DNA from: a virus | Strand: one strand, 5' to 3' | Virus record (IMG/VR): IMGVR_UViG_3300048023_000500 | Location: 1-26,268 of that record | DNA: 26,268 nucleotides | Part shown: piece by piece, positions 20,846 through 26,268 of the stretch | Position numbering within the stretch: the first letter of the stretch is position 1 | How the letters are laid out: the number at the start of each line of letters is the position of its first letter | Program-made: the position numbers and the translations under genes | Notes under the pieces: model-generated | Database searches by the model: none | Told to the model about the DNA's origin: nothing | Seen by the model: the letters and a program-made list of their open reading frames with translations, nothing else

Positions 20846-22123
20846 ATGAAAACAGATCCATGGAAATTAATACAGTTACTTGAGAGAGATAACAGTCGAC
20901 TATATAAAGAAGATATGTTGTCTCAATATATTGATGATGAAGGTCTCGTCAAAGGTTTATTATATTGTTTAGATAATATGATAACCTTTGGTGTTGCCGA
21001 TATACCTACAAGTCAAAACGACGGTCCTGGTCTTTCTGCTGAGGATTTCTATGTCCTCGCGGACCAGCTTCGTAACCGTGAATTAACAGGTCATGCTGCT
21101 CGAGATGCAATTGTTGCCTTAAGAGAACAAGCAACAAACGAACAATGGAATGATTGGTACCGTAGAATCTTAATTAAAGACCTTAGATGCGGTGTATCTC
21201 TTAAGACAGTTAACAATGTCAGGAAAGGAACCATCCCTGTATTCACTTGTATGCTTGCCCACAGTGGTGACAACAATCCTAAAAAGATTACAGGAGATTG
21301 TGTTGTAGAATATAAGTATGATGGAGTAAGAGCCATTATTATTGTAGAAAATTCTAACGCAACGATCTATTCTCGAAATGGTAAACAACTCAAAAACTTC
21401 CCACATATAGAAGAAGCATTCAGCAATAAAATGTTTGATGATCTTGTCTTCGATGGTGAAGTTATGTCTGCTGATTTCCAAACACTAATGAAACAAGTAC
21501 ATCGTAAAGAAGGTGCTGAAACTCATGATGCTTATTTTGCATTATTTGATTTCATACCTCTTGATGAATTTAAGACAGGCAGAAGTTCATTGCCTTTATT
21601 GAAGAGAAAAGAATTATTAAAAGGATTTGAAATATCAGAATATTTTAAAGATTGTATTTTATTAACTGACTATACAGTTCTTAACATCGAAGATGATGCT
21701 GATAAATTCAAAGAGATTAATAATATAGCAATAGAAAAAGGGTACGAAGGTATCATGGTCAAACCTATTAATGGAATGTATGAATGTAAACGTTCCTATG
21801 GTTGGTTGAAAATGAAACCTTATATTGAAGTAACATTAACAGTAACAGACATTGAAGAAGGAACTGGTAAAAATGAAGGAAGCACAGGAGCACTTGTATG
21901 CGAAGGTCTCGACGAGGGTAAACATATCAAAGTTAATGTTGGCACAGGTCTTAGCGATGCTAACAGGGATGATATTTGGAATAATGCTGACTCTGTACTT
22001 GGTCAACTAGTTGAGATAAGAGCTGATGCAGTTACAATAAGCCAAGATTCAGATGATATATACAGTTTAAGGTTTCCGCGATTTAAATGTTTTAGAGGTT
22101 TTGAACCAGGAGAAAAGCTATGA
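20846..22123 (+). CDS. ATP-dependent DNA ligase (T4 gp30-like)
   Basis: A 425-residue ligase. The adenylated lysine is K157 in EYKYDGVRA (motif I); RNGKQL follows, then FDGEVMS (motif III, glutamate), a FALFDFIPL segment in the position of motif IIIa, EGIMVKP (motif IV) and YGWLKMKP (motif V). The C-terminal oligonucleotide-binding region runs from about residue 335 (TLTVTDIEEGTGKNEG, ... VNVGTGLSD). The N-terminal 150 residues form the helical DNA-binding part (RDAIVALREQ, LIKDLRCGVS). It seals nicks using ATP, mainly joining Okazaki fragments in T4-like replication. It is shorter than T4 ligase (487) but all catalytic motifs are present. It has its own consensus promoter. Confidence 0.93.
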   Translation: MKTDPWKLIQLLERDNSRLYKEDMLSQYIDDEGLVKGLLYCLDNMITFGVADIPTSQNDGPGLSAEDFYVLADQLRNRELTGHAARDAIVALREQATNEQWNDWYRRILIKDLRCGVSLKTVNNVRKGTIPVFTCMLAHSGDNNPKKITGDCVVEYKYDGVRAIIIVENSNATIYSRNGKQLKNFPHIEEAFSNKMFDDLVFDGEVMSADFQTLMKQVHRKEGAETHDAYFALFDFIPLDEFKTGRSSLPLLKRKELLKGFEISEYFKDCILLTDYTVLNIEDDADKFKEINNIAIEKGYEGIMVKPINGMYECKRSYGWLKMKPYIEVTLTVTDIEEGTGKNEGSTGALVCEGLDEGKHIKVNVGTGLSDANRDDIWNNADSVLGQLVEIRADAVTISQDSDDIYSLRFPRFKCFRGFEPGEKL

Positions 22124-22386
22124 CACAATATGATGAAACAGTAGAGAAGCAAAGAGTTATGCTCGAAGCTGAAGAATGGTCGATGCACGTAAAGTCGATT
22201 CATGTTCATTCTTTTAGTTCTATGTACTACGACGACCATCCTGAAGATACTGAAGGAAATAAAATGGTCACCGATGTAGAATACAATTGTGGATTAATTA
22301 AAAGGTCTCAAGGTGGAGATTTTGTTCGTAACTTTGGAAAAGAACTCAAAGGTGAACAATTATACGACCTGTATACAAGACAATGA
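22120..22386 (+). CDS. Small hypothetical protein
   Basis: An 88-residue soluble protein translated through an ATGA overlap with the ligase stop. It is acidic and histidine-containing (SIHVHSFSSMYYDDHPEDTEG) and has no recognised domain. Its own stop overlaps the next tiny gene in the same way, so ligase, this gene, the tiny membrane protein and the SleB-like hydrolase form a chain of coupled genes. Confidence 0.6.
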   Translation: MTQYDETVEKQRVMLEAEEWSMHVKSIHVHSFSSMYYDDHPEDTEGNKMVTDVEYNCGLIKRSQGGDFVRNFGKELKGEQLYDLYTRQ

Positions 22387-22478
22387 TTAAAAAGTTTTTA
22401 AACGATATTAAAGAAGAACTTAAATCTGCTCACTGGTTATGGTGGGTAGGACTATTTTGTTTATTGGTACTTTTATGA
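22383..22478 (+). CDS. Tiny single-span membrane protein
   Basis: A 31-residue protein with a charged N-terminus (MIKKFLNDIKEELKS) and a C-terminal hydrophobic helix (HWLWWVGLFCLLVLL). Both ends are ATGA junctions. Its position directly before a cell-wall hydrolase suggests a possible lysis-related membrane peptide, but this is inference only. Confidence 0.5.
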   Translation: MIKKFLNDIKEELKSAHWLWWVGLFCLLVLL

Positions 22479-22981
22479 TTAAATACATATCAGCAGCAAG
22501 CGTATTGCTTGTATCAGTATATGCCTATGCAGTAGATTATGATTATGTCACTACTCAAGATGAACATTGTATGGCAAAGAATATCTATCACGAATCTCGT
22601 TCTGAAAACTTAGCAGGTAAATATGCCGTTGCTGATGTTGTTTTAAATCGTGTACGTGACGATAGATACCCAAACTCTGTCTGTTCAGTTGTATATCAAG
22701 GCAAACATAAACCTTCTTGGAAAGACTCAGGTAAACTTGTACCTATAAGAAATGCATGTCAATTCAGTTGGTATTGCGATGGTAAGTCTGATGACGCCAT
22801 GGATGGTGATGCTTGGGCTGATGCATTGTATATTTCTTATCAGATAATTAATGAAGGTAAGCATCGCGGAATCACAGAAGGAGCAACTCATTATCATACG
22901 ACTTGGGTTGATCCGTATTGGGCTCCATCTTTACAACAAGTAGGAACGATAGGATCTCATATCTTCTACCGTGCAGACTGA
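22475..22981 (+). CDS. Secreted SleB/CwlJ-type cell wall hydrolase
   Basis: A 168-residue protein with a signal peptide (MIKYISAASVLLVSVYAYA, cleavage after about residue 19). The mature part has the Hydrolase_2 (SleB) pattern: AKNIYHESR with catalytic-type E40, ADVVLNRV, CQFSWYCDG and the TEGATHYHTTWVDPYWAPS region near the end. This family cleaves peptidoglycan (lytic transglycosylase or amidase in spore germination enzymes). ATG 22475 is chosen because the signal peptide begins there and an ATGA junction couples it to the tiny upstream gene; a GTG at 22439 would add a poor extension. A second, exported lytic enzyme alongside the cytoplasmic lysozyme suggests entry, release or SAR-like lysis. 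Virion association is also possible. Confidence 0.88.
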   Translation: MIKYISAASVLLVSVYAYAVDYDYVTTQDEHCMAKNIYHESRSENLAGKYAVADVVLNRVRDDRYPNSVCSVVYQGKHKPSWKDSGKLVPIRNACQFSWYCDGKSDDAMDGDAWADALYISYQIINEGKHRGITEGATHYHTTWVDPYWAPSLQQVGTIGSHIFYRAD

Positions 22982-23019
22982 ATAAATAATACCATAATAT
23001 ATTAGTTATGGAGTTAGTT

Positions 23020-23589
23020 ATGAGGGTAGCAGGTGTGGATTACAGTTTAAGTAGTCCAGCTATTTGTGTACATGAAGGTGAAGAATGGAGTTACGACAAT
23101 TGTACTTTTTACTATTATGTAAAACAAAAGAAGTTATTGATTGGAGAGAAAGGACAGTATCAAGCAACAATGTATCCAGATACATGGTTCAATGATCAAG
23201 ACAGATATGATATTATTGGATCGTGGTCTCAAGAAAAATGTTTTGAATGTGACTTTGTTGGAATTGAAGGATACGCATTTGGAGCAGTCGGTAGAGTATT
23301 TCAAATAGCAGAGAACTGTGGTTTATTTAAACATAAGCTATGGGAAAGAGATATACCATACGATGTATATCCACCAACAATGATTAAAAAGTTTGGTTGT
23401 GGAAAAGGTAATGCTGGTAAAGATTTAATGATTGAAGCGTTTGAAAAAGAAAATTCTATTGACATTCGCGAAAAATGTGGTATAATAAACAAATCGTGGA
23501 ATCCTATTACTGATATCGTAGATGCCTACTATATCTGTAAATATGGTTTCACTCAACTTAAAGAGAAGAAAGATGATAGTAATATTTAA
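23020..23589 (+). CDS. RuvC-like Holliday junction resolvase
   Basis: A 189-residue RNase H-fold nuclease of the RuvC type found in marine T4-like phages. The first catalytic aspartate is D7 in VAGVDYSLSSPA, the second acidic residue is the glutamate in GIEGYAFG (about 80), and the ITDIVDAYYI segment near the C-terminus supplies the last aspartates. The middle has PPTMIKKFGCGKGNAGKDLM, which corresponds to the substrate-binding lysine loop. It would cut branched DNA before packaging, the job of endonuclease VII in T4. ATG 23020 is favoured because GGAG lies 6 bases upstream; ATG 23008 is inside that site. It contains an internal promoter for the next gene. Confidence 0.82.
   Translation: MRVAGVDYSLSSPAICVHEGEEWSYDNCTFYYYVKQKKLLIGEKGQYQATMYPDTWFNDQDRYDIIGSWSQEKCFECDFVGIEGYAFGAVGRVFQIAENCGLFKHKLWERDIPYDVYPPTMIKKFGCGKGNAGKDLMIEAFEKENSIDIREKCGIINKSWNPITDIVDAYYICKYGFTQLKEKKDDSNI
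23459..23486 (+). promoter_or_regulatory. Sigma70-type promoter inside the resolvase gene, TTGACA-16-TATAAT
   Basis: Perfect -35 (23459-23464) and -10 (23481-23486) hexamers, here with a 16-base spacer, located within the 3' part of the resolvase gene and 86 bases before the kinase ATG. The codons are used for both purposes. Confidence 0.65.
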
Positions 23590-24193
23590 CGGACCCCCAG
23601 CTTCAGGTAAAGATGAAGCAGCTAGTTTATATAAAGAAAAGTTTGGTTTCGGAAATCTATCTTTCAAGTATCAACTCTTCAAGGAAACGATTAAACACTT
23701 TGAGGTTGATGAAAGATGGTTCATGGAAGGATACAACGACAGAGACCAAAAAGAGAAAAAGGAATTTGCCTTAGAAGGTATGTCTCGTAGAGAAGCAATG
23801 ATTCATGTATCAGAAGATATTATTAAACCAAAGAAAGGTTTAGATTATTTTGGTAGATCAGTTGCTGAAGAAATCGAAGAAGATAATAACTATGCATTAG
23901 CCGACGGTGGATTCGTTGAAGAATTAGAACCTATTATTGAAAAGGTAGGTGCTGAAAATATTGTCATAGTTCAATTAACAAGAGAAGGTCATGATTATTC
24001 TTCTGATAGCAGAAAGTATTTCAATGGCAATATAATTAGTGAAACAACAATTGGTCATCAAACTGAAGTTGATAAAGCATATGTTCTGAAAGAAGAAATG
24101 GACATTAGAACATATCGTATACATAATAATGGATCCTTACACAATTTACAGAAGGCATTAGAAAGTATACATAATGAAATTATTGGAGAATAA
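23573..24193 (+). CDS. Deoxynucleoside monophosphate kinase (T4 gp1-like)
   Basis: A 206-residue P-loop kinase. The Walker A motif GPPASGKDEAA (7-17) follows the first strand MIVIFN, and a later RREAMIHVSEDIIKPKKG region matches the nucleotide-binding core of phage dNMP kinases. It phosphorylates dNMPs to dNDPs for DNA synthesis, joining NrdAB and ThyX in precursor supply. I choose ATG 23573 because the strand before the P-loop starts there and AGAGAAGA lies upstream; the frame is also open from 23522. It overlaps the resolvase end by 17 bases and has an internal promoter upstream. The glycosyltransferase gene starts after a 2-base gap. Confidence 0.8.
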   Translation: MIVIFNGPPASGKDEAASLYKEKFGFGNLSFKYQLFKETIKHFEVDERWFMEGYNDRDQKEKKEFALEGMSRREAMIHVSEDIIKPKKGLDYFGRSVAEEIEEDNNYALADGGFVEELEPIIEKVGAENIVIVQLTREGHDYSSDSRKYFNGNIISETTIGHQTEVDKAYVLKEEMDIRTYRIHNNGSLHNLQKALESIHNEIIGE

Positions 24194-24195
24194 AA

Positions 24196-25164
24196 ATGAG
24201 TGTTATATATAAAGGTGAAGTAATCGAGTCAGAACTATCTAAGAACTCAAAAGGTGGAACTGAACTGATGAGACAGAGATTAATTGATAACATGGGTGAA
24301 GGTGTACTCGAAAAGGTTGCAGTACATTTATCAAGACCAAGAGAACTATATGATGATGTTCCAAATATACTTTGGTGTCATGATTTATCAGAAGACCCTG
24401 AAAACAAGATACTCAAAGATAGCGGATGGCAAAAGTTTTCTCACTTTGTATTTGTAACTGCATGGCAAAGAGATCAATACATTATGCGTTTTGGTATTCC
24501 TTACGCAATGTGTTCTGTTATTCATAATGCAGTTGAAGTCAAATACGATCCAAAAGAAAAAGATATGGAAACTATTCGTTTCGTATATCATACAACACCA
24601 CATCGTGGTTTAGAATTACTTGTTCCTATTTTTGTTTCTTTGGCAAAAGAGTTTGATAATATTCATCTTGATGTTTATTCAGGATTTGAAATTTATGGCT
24701 GGGAAGAACGTAACGAAGCGTATAAGCCACTCTTTGCACAAATCGAAGAACATCCTAATATGACTTATCATGGAGTTAAATCTAATGAAGAAGTTGTTGC
24801 TGCTTTAAAAGAATCTCATATTTTCTTATATCCTAATATATGGAAAGAAACATCTTGTATTGCATTACTTGAAGCAATCAAATCGCAAATGATTTGTATT
24901 CATCCAAATTATGGAGCTTTACCTGAGACAGGTGCTAATGCTACAATTATGTATGATTGGAATGAAGATATGAATCATCATGCAAATTATGCTTTTTCAG
25001 TAACAAAACAAGTCTTAACACAAATGAAAGAAGATCCTAATTATTTCCATGGATTTACTTTCTCTGACAGATTTAACTTGGCAAGAAATTCAATTGCCTC
25101 ATTTGCCACAATGTGGAATACTCTACTAAGGAACATCGGAGATGCCTACCAAGAACAAGGATAA
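24196..25164 (+). CDS. GT4-like glycosyltransferase
   Basis: A 322-residue GT-B glycosyltransferase. The N-terminal domain has NSKGGTELMRQRL (17-29), and WCHDLSEDPENK and VTAWQRDQYI follow. The nucleotide-sugar-binding C-terminal domain has HNAVEVKYDP, the VYHTTPHRGLELL block and the KETSCIALLEAIKSQ segment with the EX7E-type glutamates. The acceptor is unknown: it may modify phage DNA, virion glycans or host surface sugars. T4 DNA glucosyltransferases have a different signature, and no hydroxymethyl-cytosine pathway is visible in this window, so DNA modification cannot be claimed. Homologues occur in marine myoviruses as I recall. It overlaps the next gene by 23 bases. Confidence 0.82.
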   Translation: MSVIYKGEVIESELSKNSKGGTELMRQRLIDNMGEGVLEKVAVHLSRPRELYDDVPNILWCHDLSEDPENKILKDSGWQKFSHFVFVTAWQRDQYIMRFGIPYAMCSVIHNAVEVKYDPKEKDMETIRFVYHTTPHRGLELLVPIFVSLAKEFDNIHLDVYSGFEIYGWEERNEAYKPLFAQIEEHPNMTYHGVKSNEEVVAALKESHIFLYPNIWKETSCIALLEAIKSQMICIHPNYGALPETGANATIMYDWNEDMNHHANYAFSVTKQVLTQMKEDPNYFHGFTFSDRFNLARNSIASFATMWNTLLRNIGDAYQEQG

Positions 25165-25528
25165 CTTAATACATTTTCCTAAGATACATTCAAACCCACC
25201 GATTAATGAAGAAAGCGTTTCAGAAAGAATACGAGAATATAAAGAATCGTATTCTACAGAACTTGCGGAAATTATATGGGAAAATGTATTAGGAGAAATG
25301 GCAAGAGCAGGTTGTGAATTTGATTCTGACTTTGAAACTTATTTTCCGAGTATGATTTTAATCTTTGAAGCAATTCGTTCTTTACATCTACAAACAATGG
25401 GAGAAGAACATCAACTACAACCATTTGCATTACAGAACGTTGTGATAATGGATTCTAACGAAGAACGTGTAGCTGGTGGCCTCAAAAAGAATTTAGATGA
25501 AACCATTGACATTGACGAAGATCTTTGA
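25142..25528 (+). CDS. Conserved phage hypothetical protein
   Basis: A 128-residue acidic protein beginning inside the glycosyltransferase gene. It has LIHFPKIHSNPP near the N-terminus, a helical middle (REYKESYSTELAEIIWENVL) and LIFEAIRSLHLQ. The same opening (LIxFPxxxxxP) occurs in cyanophage and other marine myovirus proteins as I recall. No function is known. AAGGAACAT upstream is a plausible ribosome binding site. Its last codons contain the -35 of the promoter for the RNase H gene. Confidence 0.75.
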   Translation: MPTKNKDNLIHFPKIHSNPPINEESVSERIREYKESYSTELAEIIWENVLGEMARAGCEFDSDFETYFPSMILIFEAIRSLHLQTMGEEHQLQPFALQNVVIMDSNEERVAGGLKKNLDETIDIDEDL

Positions 25529-25534
25529 TATAAT
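25506..25534 (+). promoter_or_regulatory. Consensus sigma70 promoter, TTGACA-17-TATAAT
   Basis: Perfect -35 (25506-25511) inside the end of the previous gene and perfect -10 (25529-25534), 17 bases apart, placed 30 bases upstream of the RNase H ATG. Confidence 0.85.
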
Positions 25535-25564
25535 AATACTTGTAAATTAAATAATGGATAAATT

Positions 25565-26268
25565 ATGATACTAGTAGACTATAATCAGGTTATGCTTGCC
25601 TCACTATTCGCAGGTATAGGTAACCACACTAACATGGAAGTAGATGAAAATCTTCTTCGTCACATGTTCCTAAACTCAATCAGATTCAATCGAAAGAAGT
25701 TCTCAGGAGAATACGGTGAAATCGTAATCTGCGCTGATAACACTAATGTATGGAGAAAAGATTACTTTCCATATTATAAAGCAAATCGTAAAAAGAACAG
25801 AGACGAATCAGATCTTGATTGGAATGCACTGTTTGATGTCATTCATCAAATCCGTAGAGAGATTGAAGAATTCTTTCCATATAAGGTTGTATATGTTGAT
25901 CGTTGTGAAGCTGATGACATTATCGCAACTCTATGTATGGAGCATGGTACTGAACTGAATAATGGATCTGAAAAGATTCTTGTTCTATCAGGAGATAAGG
26001 ATTTCATTCAATTACAAAGGTACGCAAACGTAGATCAGTATAATCCTGTACTTAAGAAATGGGTAAGACATGCAAATCCTGCTCAATATATTACAGAACA
26101 TGTTCTTCGTGGTGATACTGGTGACGGTGTTCCAAATATTCTTTCAGCAGACAATTGTCTTGCAGTTGGTGATAGACAAAAACCAATGACTAAGAAAAGA
26201 ATTGAACTGTATAGTAAAACACCAGAAGAAATGGATGAAGAAACAAAACTAAGGTATAATCGTAATAA
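25565..26268 (+). CDS. rnh: RNase H / 5'-3' exonuclease (T4 Rnh-like), cut by the window edge
   Basis: The frame runs from ATG 25565 to the end of the window without a stop (234 complete codons); T4 RNase H has 305 residues, so the C-terminal part is missing. The flap-nuclease pattern is clear: MILVDYNQVMLAS with the first catalytic aspartate, LNSIRFNRKKF, ICADNTNVWRKDYFPYYKANR, CEADDIIATLC with paired aspartates, and LSGDKDFIQLQRYANVDQY. Each block aligns by eye with T4 Rnh. The enzyme removes RNA primers from Okazaki fragments and acts with DNA ligase, also encoded here. A consensus sigma70 promoter lies 30 bases upstream. Confidence 0.9.
   Translation, partial: MILVDYNQVMLASLFAGIGNHTNMEVDENLLRHMFLNSIRFNRKKFSGEYGEIVICADNTNVWRKDYFPYYKANRKKNRDESDLDWNALFDVIHQIRREIEEFFPYKVVYVDRCEADDIIATLCMEHGTELNNGSEKILVLSGDKDFIQLQRYANVDQYNPVLKKWVRHANPAQYITEHVLRGDTGDGVPNILSADNCLAVGDRQKPMTKKRIELYSKTPEEMDEETKLRYNRN

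Noticed and set aside
24196-25164. DNA glucosyltransferase of the T4 alpha or beta type
   Set aside because: The motifs are those of general GT4 enzymes, and no genes for hydroxymethylated cytosine are present in the window.
1-26268. CRISPR arrays, insertion sequences, transposases, integrase or attachment sites
   Set aside because: I saw no regularly spaced repeats, no transposase or integrase motifs and no flanking repeats; all genes run in one direction with tight spacing.

Overview
The window is a contiguous stretch of an AT-rich genome in which every supportable gene lies on the + strand. Genes abut or overlap (ATGA, GTGA, TAATG junctions) and there is almost no non-coding space. The recognisable genes point to a T4-like tailed phage (myovirus): gp61-type primase, T4-type lysozyme, T4 RNase H-type 5' nuclease at the right edge, ATP-dependent DNA ligase, dNMP kinase, RuvC-like resolvase, NrdA/NrdB and ThyX. 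Several small genes resemble families common in marine T4-like phages. T4-type late promoters (TATAAATA) occur beside host-type sigma70 promoters. The host is inferred, not shown: the 5-aminolevulinate synthase looks alphaproteobacterial and the base composition is low GC, so a marine alphaproteobacterium is the best guess.

Layout. (1) 1-5304: a RimK-type ATP-grasp ligase fused to a retropepsin-like domain, then small late or structural-type genes of mostly unknown function, one with a SAP-like motif. (2) 5316-7604: lysozyme, a gp67-like prohead-core candidate, an overlapping inner/outer spanin-like pair, and a coiled-coil protein with a C-terminal membrane anchor. (3) 7665-12411: primase, ThyX, NrdA, and NrdB fused to a glutaredoxin. 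(4) 12422-18782: a metabolic island with 5-aminolevulinate synthase, alternative oxidase, a multi-span membrane protein, a DUF454/YbaN-like membrane protein, several tiny membrane-protein genes, a free glutaredoxin, serine hydroxymethyltransferase and the Fe-S scaffold IscU. (5) 18788-26268: SNase-like nuclease, a promoter-driven non-coding segment that folds into a closed RNA structure, DNA ligase, a SleB-type hydrolase, RuvC-like resolvase, dNMP kinase, a GT4-like glycosyltransferase and the partial RNase H gene.

How the genes may work together. SHMT makes glycine and methylene-tetrahydrofolate. The folate can feed ThyX (dTMP) and the glycine can feed ALAS (heme precursor). NrdAB with its own glutaredoxin makes deoxynucleotides. 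NrdB and the alternative oxidase are di-iron proteins, ALAS starts heme synthesis and IscU builds Fe-S clusters, so the island has a clear iron and respiration theme. The alternative oxidase would let quinol be oxidised without the cytochrome chain, as proposed for the plastoquinol oxidase of cyanophages. The most unusual points are the ALAS + AOX + SHMT + IscU combination, the RimK-protease fusion and the structured RNA at 19676-19867.
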